From positions 10,838,501-10,902,500 of the forward strand of contig NC_010162.1 of the NCBI RefSeq assembly GCF_000067165.1: DNA of 64,000 bases, given 5' to 3'. The notes under the pieces are model-generated. The model worked only from the letters and a program-made list of their open reading frames with translations, did no database searches and had not been told where the DNA came from. The translations under genes were made by a program, and so were the position numbers. The DNA is from Sorangium cellulosum So ce56 (lineage in GTDB: Bacteria; Myxococcota_A; Polyangia; Polyangiales; Polyangiaceae). This document shows positions 46,176-54,597 of this stretch, piece by piece (position 1 is the first letter of the stretch; each line of letters starts with the position of its first letter).

Positions 46176-49127
46176 GTGAGCGCGGCCCCGGGCGACGTGA
46201 AGCGCATCGGGGCCGGCGAGCTCCGGGCGTTCATCCAGGACGCGGGAGAGCTCAAGAAGGGCACGCTGCTCTACGACGGCGGGCAGCTCCTGAACCTCGC
46301 GCGCTACGAGAACAAGCTGTTCTGCGACGCCAAGGGCTCCGGGGCCTCGCCTTACAAGGTGTCGCTCGTCTACAGCGACGCGCCGGCGCCCGCGTTCAAG
46401 GGGCGCTGCTCCTGCCCGGCGCGGACCTTCAACACCGCGTTCTGCAAGCACGCGGCGGCGCTGCTCGTCGCGTGGGCGCGCGCGCCCGAGTCGTTCGCCG
46501 TGAGCGAGGCGCCGCCGCCCGGCGCGCCGGGCGGGGACACCGCGCGCAAGAGCGTGAAGAAGGGCAGCGCGAACGCGCAGGCCATGATGAAGTCCGGGGT
46601 CGAGCAGGTCGGCACGCTCGTGCGCGAGCTCGGCGTGTCCGGCGTCGCGACGATCGGGGGCGACCGCATCGAGCAGATGGAGAAGCTCGCCGAGGCGCTC
46701 CGGGAGAACCGCCTCCGGCGCCTCTCGGCGCGCACGCTCGACCTCGCCGCGCTGCTCCGCGGGCAGGCCGCGGGGGGCCGGCAGGCCCGGGGCGCCCCCC
46801 GCGGCGCGCTGCCGGCGGTCGCCTACGCGAACGTGATGGCCGATCTCCTGCTCACCGCCCGCAAGCTCGAGAAGCACCTCGCGGGCGAGCCGCTCGACGA
46901 CCGCCACGTCGAGGAGCTCGTCGGCAAGACGTGGAAGGCGTCCGACAGGAAGCCCGCCGGGGACCTCACGCTCGTCGAGTACGCCTTCTCGACGCGGACG
47001 ACGAGCGACGATTTCGTCATCCGGGAGAGCCGCTTCATCGACCTCGAGTCGGGCCGCCACGTCAGCGAGAAGCAGATCCTCCCCGTGTTCCTGGCGAAGC
47101 GGACCGAGCCGAAGCGGAGCTTCGCCGGCGAGGTGCTCGCCGGGGCGCGGGCGACGACCTACCCGGGCTACCCGCCGCTCCGCGTCGACTTCAGCGATCT
47201 CGGCGACAAGCGCCCGCTCGACGCCGGCGCCCTCGAGGCCGTGCTCGCGCGGGCGCTGCCCGACGTCGGCGCGGCGCTCGCGGCGCTCCAGGAGCACCGC
47301 AAGGACGTCTTCGCGCCCGACCTCGTGCCCGTGGCGGTGCTCACCGACACGCTCTTCGCGCGCGGCGCGCGGCTCGCGGCGGTCGACGACAAGGGGGAGG
47401 CGCTCCACCTGCCCGACGACCCGGCGCTCGAGGAGCGGCTCGCCGGCGCGCTCCGCGACGCGCGGCTCCGCGCGCTGCTCGGGGACGTCGGCATCGACGC
47501 CGCGCTGCCCACGCTGTGGCCGCTCGCCGCCGTCGTCGAGGGGCCGCTCGGCCTGGAGCTGCGCGCTGTCCTCGATCAGGGCGCCGGGCAGGGGAGCGCG
47601 GCGCGGGGCGGGCCGCTCGAGGGCTCCGCGTGGAACGCCGCCGCCCGCGAGGCGGGCGCCTCGCCCGCGGCCATCGCGCTCGGCGAGGTCCGCGAGGAGC
47701 TCGCCGAGGCGCTCGTCACGGGCCTGACCGGGCTCAGCGCGCGCGCGACGGACCCGCTGGCCGCGCGGCTGCGCGACCTCCGCCTCGAGAAGCAGGCCGC
47801 GCTGCTCCAGGCGCTGCCGCAGCGGCCCGAGCCGGCCGATCGGCTCGACGACTTCATCAAGCTCTACCAGGTGCTCGAGATGGCGCTCGTCCGCCTGGCC
47901 GGCGCGACGCAGATCGACCGCGCCTCGACCGAGCGCGTGCCGACCTACGAGAGCGTCGCGGTGGCGCGGCCCGACGAGACGCTCTCCCCGGACGAGGTGG
48001 CGCGGCGGCGCGCGGCGGGCGCGATGAACCGCTACGTCGCCGCGGTCCACCACGCGCGCTACTACGCGTCGCTGCCGGCGAGCGAGCTCGTGGCGAGCAT
48101 CTTCCCGATCTGGGCGGACGGCACCGCGACGCCGACCATCGCGAGGACGTTCGCGCCGCTCGGGGCCGAGGCGATCGCCGCCGCGGAGAAGGCGCTCACG
48201 GTGAAGGCGGGCCGCGTGGCGAAGCTGACGGCGGTGCGGGTGCTGCAGGCGATCGTGCTGCACGGCGGCCCGGCCCGCGCCGAGGCCACGGCGATGCTCG
48301 GCAAGGTCGCGGAGCACGCGAAGGACGCCGGCCTGCGGGCGCTCGCCCGCGACGCGCTGGACGTGATCGACGCTGCGCCGTCGGGCGGGCCGGGGAACGA
48401 CGCGGTGCGCGCGCGGCGCGCCGCGCGGCTCGGGCGCGTGCACGAGCTCGCGAAGGCGCTGGGCGCCGCGCCGACCAAGGAGGAGCGGATCGAGGCGCTG
48501 AAGGCGCTCTCCGAGCTCGGCGATCTCGCCGCGCTGCCGGCCTTCCGCCGCGCGTTCTACGCCGACGCCTCCCGCGAGGTGCGCGAGGAGGCCGCCTACG
48601 CGCTCGCGCAGCTCGGCGACGTCGAGATGGTCGAGACCTTCGTGCGGATGCTGGCGAGCCGGGGCGTGGACGAGCGGGAGGCGAAGATCGCCGCGTACGC
48701 GCTCGGCTTCCTCGGCGATGTCCGCGGGCTGAGCGAGCTGCTCTCGGCCTACGCCGACGGATACAAGCCCGGCATCGTGGCGGACGCGATCCGCGCGTTC
48801 GGCCCCGTGGCGCTCACGCCGCTCGTGGACCTCATCGAGGCGCGGCCGGAGCTCGCGAAGCGCGCGGCGGCGCTCGACGCGCTGAAGAAGATGGACGACA
48901 CCGCGGTGGCGGCCTGCCTCGTCGAGCGGATCGAGGCGCGGCGCGGCGACGCCGATCTCGCCGACAAGGCGCCGCTCTACCTCAAGCTCGCGGACGTGCA
49001 CGCGCACAGCCGGCGCGAGGTCGCGACGGCGCTCATCTCGGCGCTCTCGAGCGCCCCCGGCAAGGAGGCGCAGGCGGCCGTCAAGGCGGCGCAGAAGGCG
49101 CTCGGCGTCGTCAAGCGCAGCAAGTAG
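46176..49127 (+). CDS. SWIM zinc-finger protein with HEAT-like repeats
   Basis: The product (983 aa) starts at GTG 46176 with GGAGG 4 nt upstream. A SWIM zinc finger sits near the N-terminus: C78-x-C80-x9-C90-x-H92 in RCSCPARTFNTAFCKH. The central 500 residues are unassigned. The C-terminal 300 residues form HEAT-like helical repeats (ASREVREEAAYALAQLGD, EAKIAAYALGFLGD). SWIM fingers bind DNA or proteins. In other genomes such genes sit beside MoxR, DUF5682 and VWA genes; here those lie 22-25 kb and 12 kb away. The longer frame from 46077 lacks family similarity before the GTG. Confidence 0.88.
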   Translation: MSAAPGDVKRIGAGELRAFIQDAGELKKGTLLYDGGQLLNLARYENKLFCDAKGSGASPYKVSLVYSDAPAPAFKGRCSCPARTFNTAFCKHAAALLVAWARAPESFAVSEAPPPGAPGGDTARKSVKKGSANAQAMMKSGVEQVGTLVRELGVSGVATIGGDRIEQMEKLAEALRENRLRRLSARTLDLAALLRGQAAGGRQARGAPRGALPAVAYANVMADLLLTARKLEKHLAGEPLDDRHVEELVGKTWKASDRKPAGDLTLVEYAFSTRTTSDDFVIRESRFIDLESGRHVSEKQILPVFLAKRTEPKRSFAGEVLAGARATTYPGYPPLRVDFSDLGDKRPLDAGALEAVLARALPDVGAALAALQEHRKDVFAPDLVPVAVLTDTLFARGARLAAVDDKGEALHLPDDPALEERLAGALRDARLRALLGDVGIDAALPTLWPLAAVVEGPLGLELRAVLDQGAGQGSAARGGPLEGSAWNAAAREAGASPAAIALGEVREELAEALVTGLTGLSARATDPLAARLRDLRLEKQAALLQALPQRPEPADRLDDFIKLYQVLEMALVRLAGATQIDRASTERVPTYESVAVARPDETLSPDEVARRRAAGAMNRYVAAVHHARYYASLPASELVASIFPIWADGTATPTIARTFAPLGAEAIAAAEKALTVKAGRVAKLTAVRVLQAIVLHGGPARAEATAMLGKVAEHAKDAGLRALARDALDVIDAAPSGGPGNDAVRARRAARLGRVHELAKALGAAPTKEERIEALKALSELGDLAALPAFRRAFYADASREVREEAAYALAQLGDVEMVETFVRMLASRGVDEREAKIAAYALGFLGDVRGLSELLSAYADGYKPGIVADAIRAFGPVALTPLVDLIEARPELAKRAAALDALKKMDDTAVAACLVERIEARRGDADLADKAPLYLKLADVHAHSRREVATALISALSSAPGKEAQAAVKAAQKALGVVKRSK

Positions 49128-49261
49128 CCGGACGTCGCCCGGCCGCCCCCGCGACACCGCGCCTGAAGGCCCGACGCGCGCTGTCTCTCGGAGAGCGTGA
49201 GTGCGCGCGCCGCGCGGGGCGCCCCTCGCCACGACAAGGACCGGAAAGCCGATGTGCTTCG

Positions 49262-49684
49262 CTACGGTAGCTCCACAAGTCTCCAGTACTTGTTGAGCGC
49301 CGCCATGAGCTCGACGAAGCTGAGGAACGTGACCGGCTTGAGGAGATAGCCAGCCACGTTGAGGTTGTAGGCTCCCACCTTGTCGCGATCGTCGTTCGAT
49401 GTGGTCAACACCACGACCGACGTGGCCCCGAGCTCAGGATCGGCCCGCAGCTCGCGCAGGAACTCGATCCCGTTCATCTTGGGCATGTTCAGGTCGAGCA
49501 GGATGAGGCGCCGCTCGGCCGGGACGACGCCGCTGCGCAGCATCTCGAGGGCCTCGACGCCGTTCCCGGCGACCCAGAGGGGATTCGAGATGTTGTTCCG
49601 CTTGAACGCCCGGCGGACGTTCATCACGTCGACGTCGTCGTCTTCGACGAGGAGGATGTTCAAGAGTTTTTCTTCGACGTCCAT
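49262..49684 (-). CDS. stand-alone response regulator, Rcp1-like
   Basis: The product (140 aa) is a single receiver: acidic pocket EDDD (14-17), phospho-acceptor D64 in ILLDLNMPKMNG, the TTS switch and K117 in LLKPV. The long helix 1 with AFKRNNISNPLWVAGNGVEAL (key residues N-x-x-x-x-N and G-x-E-A-L) and lack of an output domain resemble Rcp1-type receivers that serve phytochrome or other soluble kinases. No kinase gene is adjacent; it is isolated between the SWIM and partition genes. Confidence 0.88.
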   Translation of the reverse strand: MDVEEKLLNILLVEDDDVDVMNVRRAFKRNNISNPLWVAGNGVEALEMLRSGVVPAERRLILLDLNMPKMNGIEFLRELRADPELGATSVVVLTTSNDDRDKVGAYNLNVAGYLLKPVTFLSFVELMAALNKYWRLVELP

Positions 49685-49789
49685 TGTCTCCTAGGTTCTC
49701 ATTGGCGAGATGGACGTGAACGTCAACTCCCGGCGAGGCGACCGCGCCAGTCAGGTGCGATAGGGGCGGAGTCGATGCGCGCCGGTCGG

Positions 49790-50455
49790 TCAGCTCGCCC
49801 GCGGCCGCTGGCGCCAGAGCGTCATCAGCACCCGTCCGACCTGGACCACGCGACCGACCCGCCCTTTCGGGCTGGTGTCCGCCGGACGGAACGGCTCGGT
49901 GCGGTAGCTCGCGCTCGGGGGCGGCGCCTCGCGGGGGACGGCGGACTCAGCCGGGGCCGCGGAGACGGACGCCGGCCCGAGGCGCTTGTCGAGGTGGACC
50001 TCGACCGCCTCGCCGACCAGGTTGCTCATGTCGCGGTCGTTTTCGATGCAATGGAGCAGCAGCCGATCCGCGAGCGGATCGGGCAGGTAGACGGTGACCG
50101 CGCGCCGGGAGCGGCCGTCGTTGCCGAGGAGCACCGGCGGGCCGGCGTGCGGCTCCGAGGTGGTGGCGAGCGCCTGGGGCGCGGCGGCGGCGCTGGCTGC
50201 CTGCGGCGCCGTCGCCGCGAGCGGCTCGGCGCCTGGCCGCGCCTCCGGCGCTCGCTCCTGCGGCGCCTCCGGCGCTCGCTCTCGCTCCTGCCGCGCCTCG
50301 ACGGGCTTCTCGCCGTCGTGCGCGCGCTGATCGGCGGGCCTCGACCTCACGACGTCGACCGCCGCTTTGCCGCCTTCGCCCCCCGCGACGAACGCGTCGG
50401 CCTTTTCAGGCGACGGCGGCTTTCGTAGCGAGACCGCGACTTGCTTTTTGGCCAT
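49790..50455 (-). CDS. ParA-partner protein with ribbon-helix-helix-like motif
   Basis: The product (221 aa) overlaps the ParA gene by 50 bp and has GGAG about 10 nt before its ATG. Its middle (about 115-158, RRAVTVYLPDPLADRLLLHC then DMSNLVGEAVEVHL) looks like a ribbon-helix-helix DNA-binding motif: a beta strand with alternating hydrophobics followed by two helices. Flanking regions are Ala/Pro/Glu-rich and basic. Gene order matches parF-parG plasmid modules, in which ParG binds the centromere and stimulates ParF. The first 8 residues (MAKKQVAV) may be an extended tail. Assignment is by context plus motif and moderate. Confidence 0.6.
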   Translation of the reverse strand: MAKKQVAVSLRKPPSPEKADAFVAGGEGGKAAVDVVRSRPADQRAHDGEKPVEARQERERAPEAPQERAPEARPGAEPLAATAPQAASAAAAPQALATTSEPHAGPPVLLGNDGRSRRAVTVYLPDPLADRLLLHCIENDRDMSNLVGEAVEVHLDKRLGPASVSAAPAESAVPREAPPPSASYRTEPFRPADTSPKGRVGRVVQVGRVLMTLWRQRPRAS

Positions 50456-51089
50456 GATGAAGCTTCTCCAGTTCTTCGAGAAGGTGGGTGATCTCTCTGG
50501 CCGCGGCGTCCCGCGGCGCGTAGCCCGTCACCCCTTGCCCGCAGGCGAGGGACTCCTGGTAGGCGATGCGATAGCCGAGCTCCGTGGAGAGCACCGGCAG
50601 GCCCGACGTCTCGAGCACCGCGCGCGCCGATTTGCCGAGCGCCGTGCGGCCTTGCTTGCGCGTGATGAGGATGCAGCCCTTGAGCGCGCTCCGCAGCGCG
50701 GCGGCCTCGCGGAACACCTCGAGCGCGGCGGTGAGGGCCCAGGCGTCCGCGGCCGTGGGGCCGCAGGGGTAGACGGCGATGTCGGCGACCATCAGCGCCG
50801 ATCGCGCGATCTCGCCGTGGCGTGGCGGACAGTCGATGATGGTGAGGTCGTACGCGGCGGCGACTTCCGGCAGCTGTCCCGGCTTGTGCATCGAGGCGCC
50901 CATGGCCATGACGGTCGGCGTATCGTGCCCCGCCTCGGCGGCCACGTCGCCCCACGTGCGGACGGTCCCCTGGGGATCGGCGTCGACGAGCAGCACACGC
51001 CGGCCGCTCGCCAGCGCGGCCACGGCGAGGCTCACGGCCGTGGTGCTCTTGCCGATCCCACCTTTCTGTCCGGTGAGCGCGATGATCAT
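50406..51089 (-). CDS. ParA/ParF-type ATPase
   Basis: The product (227 aa) is a short ParA without N-terminal helix-turn-helix, the ParF/type Ib form. It has the deviant Walker A KGGIGKST (9-16), VLLVDADPQG (33-42) and switch II IIDCPPRHGEI. Such ATPases pattern on the nucleoid to move plasmids, chromosomes or protein clusters. The absence of any replication gene nearby makes this a chromosomal copy, either an orphan plasmid remnant or a positioning system. It is followed by an overlapping partner gene. An in-frame ATG at 51089 begins the conserved strand directly. Confidence 0.9.
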   Translation of the reverse strand: MIIALTGQKGGIGKSTTAVSLAVAALASGRRVLLVDADPQGTVRTWGDVAAEAGHDTPTVMAMGASMHKPGQLPEVAAAYDLTIIDCPPRHGEIARSALMVADIAVYPCGPTAADAWALTAALEVFREAAALRSALKGCILITRKQGRTALGKSARAVLETSGLPVLSTELGYRIAYQESLACGQGVTGYAPRDAAAREITHLLEELEKLHHGQKASRGLATKAAVA

Positions 51090-51311
51090 GATAGACCCCC
51101 CCTAGCAGAACCTTCGCCGGGCGGTCCACTTTCTTGCAAGCGCGGACAGGGCTTCTACCGAGCCGTCCTGGGGGGAATTCCCGACGGGGACGTTGATTTC
51201 TCGGTTCTGTCGGCGGGTTGGCCGGCACATCGCAAGAGGTGGTTCAGCTCTCTATCCGGCGGGAGCGTCTCGACGTGGCGGTGTCGTCGACGCGCAGGGT
51301 AGGATGCATCG

Positions 51312-52481
51312 ATGTCAATCACCTTCGCCGTGTCCGATGTCGATCGGCCGCAGCAGCTCATGCAGGTGCTCGATCGCGCCAAGGCCATCCCGAGCCTGCT
51401 CGGCGGGGGTGAGCGAGCCGCGCCGGGGCAGCGGCGAATGCTCTGGGGCAGGCCGCGACCTCCCGTGGTGCGCGTCGAGGCGTTCTCGTCGAGCGACGCG
51501 CCGCTCGTCTCCGCGACCGACGCCCACGCGCTCGCGCAGGCGGCGCACGACGCGTTTTACCTTCACCACCCGCTGGTTCTGTCGCCGGATGCCGTGTGGC
51601 TCTGCCTCGCGCAGGGGTTCGCCCACCATGTCGCGCTGAACGCCGAAGCGCTGCGCGGGCGGTTCGTCCGTCATCAGGGGAAAGAGAAGCTCGTCATCGT
51701 TCGGCCCGACTTCTTCCTGGGCCAGCCCAATCCATGGCCCGAGGCGTTCACCGCGTTCTCGGAGCAGATCGCCGCGCACGTCGGCCGCCTGCGCGACCTG
51801 ATCGTGGCCGACTTCTCGACGACCGGCGCCGTGGAGCGCGCCGCCTCGGAGGTCGTCCTCATGGACGCGTTTCAGCCTTACTTCGAGTACGAGATGCTCT
51901 GTGGTTGCGGCATCCCTGCGATCACGCTGCTGGGCAGCGCCGACGACTGGAAGAGCGTTCGCCGGCGCGCCGCGATGCTGTCCGAGTTCGGCCTCGAGGC
52001 CTGGACCGACGCGCTCCTCCCGGTGCTCGACGAGGTCGTCCGCACCGCCGAGGGGCACGTCGACCCAGGCTTCTGGCGCTCGTTCTTCCGCTACCAGAGC
52101 GGCTCCGGGCCGAGCGAGCTGACCGGCTGGATCCTCGTCCTCTTTCCGTACCTCAAGACGTTCGATCGGAACGGCGAGCGCATCGAGCCGAACCCGTACT
52201 TCGGCCGGTGGGAGCAGGCGCTGCGCGCCGCGGAGAAGCGCACGGACTGGAGTTTCAAGCCCGAGGGACCGAGCCTCCTGCAGATCCCGAGCTCGATCTC
52301 CAGCGCCCCCGTCAGGTTCGTCGATGTGCGCGACGGCACGGAGCACCCGTTGCGCTTCGTCGCAGGGCTCTTCGGCGTCACGCAGGAAGCCACGACCGGC
52401 GCGCTCGCACCCGAGTTCGGCTGGGCGATCGTCCATGACGACGGCGGATCGAGCGCCCCGGCTACAGGTTCTCCGGTTTGA
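51312..52481 (+). CDS. DUF4419 domain protein
   Basis: The product (389 aa) matches the DUF4419 pattern: LSPDAVWLCLAQGFAHHV, DFSTTG, MDAFQPYFEYE, a CGCGIPAITLLGSADDW segment and LTGWILVLFPYL (each given as key motifs). The family occurs in bacteria, fungi and amoebae; its function is unknown. No signal peptide or membrane helix is seen. The gene is isolated on its strand and its last 20 bp overlap the convergent flavin reductase gene. Confidence 0.85.
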   Translation: MSITFAVSDVDRPQQLMQVLDRAKAIPSLLGGGERAAPGQRRMLWGRPRPPVVRVEAFSSSDAPLVSATDAHALAQAAHDAFYLHHPLVLSPDAVWLCLAQGFAHHVALNAEALRGRFVRHQGKEKLVIVRPDFFLGQPNPWPEAFTAFSEQIAAHVGRLRDLIVADFSTTGAVERAASEVVLMDAFQPYFEYEMLCGCGIPAITLLGSADDWKSVRRRAAMLSEFGLEAWTDALLPVLDEVVRTAEGHVDPGFWRSFFRYQSGSGPSELTGWILVLFPYLKTFDRNGERIEPNPYFGRWEQALRAAEKRTDWSFKPEGPSLLQIPSSISSAPVRFVDVRDGTEHPLRFVAGLFGVTQEATTGALAPEFGWAIVHDDGGSSAPATGSPV

Positions 52482-53019
52482 AGAGCCTCCGGTAGCTGAC
52501 ATTGCGACCGGACACCATGAACACCCCGTCGCCGCGGTAGTGGACGGTCGTCGGATAGCGCGGCGATGTCGCGACGTGCGCCTTCACCACCTCGAAGACG
52601 AACAGGCTGAAGCGCTTGACGGCGCTCGTGTCGACGAGCTTGCACTCGAAGCTCGCATAACACTCGGCGATGAGGGGCGCGCCGACCTTCGTCGCCTCGA
52701 CGGCGGTGAGCCCGAACTGCTCGAACTTGTCGACCTCGGACCCGTGGCTGTTCCCTATCCCGATGACGACGCGCACGAGATCGACGGTGGGCACGTTGAT
52801 CACGCACTCTTTGCTGCGCCGGACCATCTCATGGCTATCGTTCTGGTCCCAGATGAAGCACCCCACGAGGGACGGCTCCTGCATCATCACCATGTGCCAG
52901 CCCATCGTCATGATGTTCCGCCGGCCCTTGTGCGCAGAACTCACCAGCACCACAGGACCCGGCTCCAGGAAGCGCCGGACGTTCGCGACCGGAAAATCAG
53001 CCTTCTTGTAGGTCTTCAT
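52462..53019 (-). CDS. flavin reductase-like FMN-binding protein
   Basis: The product (185 aa from ATG 53019; 189 aa from ATG 53031) is a single flavin reductase-like barrel: PGPVVLVSSAHKGRRNIMTMGW (key residues P-V-x-L-V-S and N-x-M-T-x-G-W), the ECVINVP motif, and YASFECKLV. These bind FMN and act as NAD(P)H:flavin reductases or as oxygenase-like partners. The 3' end overlaps the convergent DUF4419 gene. The GNAT gene upstream on the same strand ends 22 bp before, so they may be cotranscribed. Confidence 0.88.
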   Translation of the reverse strand: MKTYKKADFPVANVRRFLEPGPVVLVSSAHKGRRNIMTMGWHMVMMQEPSLVGCFIWDQNDSHEMVRRSKECVINVPTVDLVRVVIGIGNSHGSEVDKFEQFGLTAVEATKVGAPLIAECYASFECKLVDTSAVKRFSLFVFEVVKAHVATSPRYPTTVHYRGDGVFMVSGRNVSYRRLFKPENL

Positions 53020-53041
53020 GCGATCACCCATGCTGGCGAGA

Positions 53042-53533
53042 TCAGAGCTTGCGGTACATCCACACGCTGGGGATCTCGATGTCGAACCCCGCCTTCCGGT
53101 ACGCGCGTCGCGCCGGAGCGTGGCTCGGATCGCCGCCGGTGCCGACGGTGGCGACCTTCATCCCAGCCTGCTTCAGGCGCGCCGCCGCGAACTCGTACAT
53201 CGCCGTGCCGATCCCCTTGCCGGCCTGCGCGGGGTCGACGGCATTGAGGCCGATCTCGCCGACAAGCGTCTCCGGAGCGAGCCGAAGCGCCACGAAGCCG
53301 ACGACCTCGTCGCCGGATTGCGCGACGTACAGCTCCCAGCCCGAGTCGGCCGCCATCAGCGACGTCAGCAGCCCCTCGTGCGCTTCGTCGTCTCGCCGCT
53401 GCGCCAGCTCGTAGAGATCGTCGCCGAGAATCGAGCGGAACGACGCGAACACGGGCGCGAAGGCCGCGCGCCGGATGTCCTGAAGGCGAGCCGCGTCCTC
53501 GGAATGGGCACGGCGGAAATGGAGCTCATGCAA
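53042..53533 (-). CDS. GNAT family N-acetyltransferase with a TTG start
   Basis: The product (163 aa) has motif A NAVDPAQAGKGIGTAMYEF (Q/R-x-x-G-x-G acetyl-CoA loop), the ELYVAQSGDEVVGFVALR strand pair and a C-terminal ARRAYRKAGF. The start is taken as TTG 53533: a perfect AGGAGG lies 8 nt upstream and the family-like FRRAHSEDAARL begins immediately. The longer frame from ATG 53569 would place that ribosome site inside the gene. The substrate is unknown. Likely cotranscribed with the flavin reductase gene. Confidence 0.88.
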   Translation of the reverse strand: MHELHFRRAHSEDAARLQDIRRAAFAPVFASFRSILGDDLYELAQRRDDEAHEGLLTSLMAADSGWELYVAQSGDEVVGFVALRLAPETLVGEIGLNAVDPAQAGKGIGTAMYEFAAARLKQAGMKVATVGTGGDPSHAPARRAYRKAGFDIEIPSVWMYRKL

Positions 53534-53584
53534 TTGGCTTTCCTCCTGTAGGGCGCCACGCACGAGCATGGCGCTTGTGAAGCT

Positions 53585-53902
53585 TCATGCGGACTCACCC
53601 TCACGAGAATTCCGCGATTTGAACGCCGCGAAATATCCACGGAGCCACTTCATCCTCGAGCTCTCGGCCCATCCCATTGCGTCCATGGCGCGCTCGATGG
53701 CGTCGAATTGCGCTTGGTCGACCGGGAGATCGAGGTCGCCGACCCAGTCGATGACGAACTCCATGGCGAGCCCCCACTCCCCGTACCGGTGAACCCAGTC
53801 GTGCGCATCACGGAAGCGCTCTGGGGGGAGCACGCCCTTGAAGGACTCAAGCGCGAAAGCGCACAAGGCTTGGATTTCTTGTTTCGTGAGGTCGACTACC
53901 AT
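53585..53902 (-). CDS. MafI/contact-inhibition immunity-like small protein
   Basis: The product (105 aa) is helical and acidic in its middle: HRYGEWGLAMEFVIDWVGDLD and LPVDQAQFDAIERAMDAMG. This resembles small immunity proteins of the MafI and contact-dependent-inhibition type, which neutralise a polymorphic toxin. No toxin gene is beside it. It starts at ATG 53902, 17 bp after a GNAT fragment. Orphan immunity genes of this kind are common; assignment is by sequence style and moderate. Confidence 0.5.
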   Translation of the reverse strand: MVVDLTKQEIQALCAFALESFKGVLPPERFRDAHDWVHRYGEWGLAMEFVIDWVGDLDLPVDQAQFDAIERAMDAMGWAESSRMKWLRGYFAAFKSRNSREGESA

Positions 53903-53918
53903 GTGCTCCCCGAGTGCG

Positions 53919-54077
53919 TCACGTTCGCGGCGCCTCACTGGGCACACAGGCGCAGTTGGTGCCGTCCGTGAACGGGAACCTGAACCGCGGACCACCCCAG
54001 ATCTGGCAGCTTCGTCGATCGGGGAACCATTTCTCGATCGCCATCACATGGCTGTCTTCGGTGCGTACGAGCTTCAT
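53919..54077 (-). pseudogene. N-terminal fragment of a GNAT acetyltransferase
   Basis: From ATG 54077 the frame reads MKLVRTEDSHVMAIEKWFP and then SCQIWGGPRFRFPFT, the start of a GNAT subfamily whose members begin with a WFPD...WGGP.FR(F/Y)PF signature. After that the frame departs into unrelated sequence and stops at 53919, about 50 residues in, where about 100 more residues including the acetyl-CoA loop would be expected. It is a truncated relic ending close to the immunity-like gene. Confidence 0.5.
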
Positions 54078-54294
54078 CTGCTTGGCGTCGATCCCCGGCC
54101 CCCTCTCCGACGGGATCGGTCGCATCACCCGTGCGGTAGTCGATCGGTCTCATTGAAGACGCAGCGCCTCCTCGTCCTGTTGAATGTAACCGTTCACGGA
54201 TGAGCACGCCAGGCTGGGTTCGCGAGGAGGACGGATGGATGGATGGACGTGGGGCGGCTCCTCGTCCCCGACCTCATCCGATGGAAAGGGCTCT

Positions 54295-54504
54295 TCACAC
54301 CCAGCCGTCGTGATCCAGGACGTGCGTGCAGAGGATCGGCCTAGCGACGTGCCGGTGCCCGAGCAGCCCCTCGATCGTCCGCGACTCCTGACCAGCCTCG
54401 TGGAGGTGCGTGGCGAACCGATGCCGGAGGTCGTGGCCGTGGACCCGCTTCCAGAGCGTTGCCTCGAAGGGCTCGACCCCGCAGGGCGTCCCAACGAAGT
54501 TCAT
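54295..54504 (-). pseudogene. C-terminal fragment of a tyrosine integrase
   Basis: About 69 residues match the last third of integron/phage-type tyrosine recombinases: HGHDLRHRFATHLHEAG (His-x-x-Arg box), TIEGLLGHRHVARP and ILCTHVLDHDGW. The catalytic Tyr that should precede THVL is Cys here. No upstream catalytic Arg domain is found. It is therefore a dead fragment and evidence of a past mobile element. Confidence 0.7.
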
Positions 54505-54597
54505 CTCACAAGCTCGGCTTACCCCTCGTCCGTCTTGCCCTCCTCCGGTCGGTCGTCCTCGACACCGACAGCCGGCCCAGTTTACCTTGCACGAAAG

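Noticed and set aside
45976..49232. 1100-codon minus-strand frame opposite the SWIM gene
   Set aside because: Arg/Ala/Glu-rich antisense of a well-supported plus-strand gene with a SWIM motif; no motif of its own.
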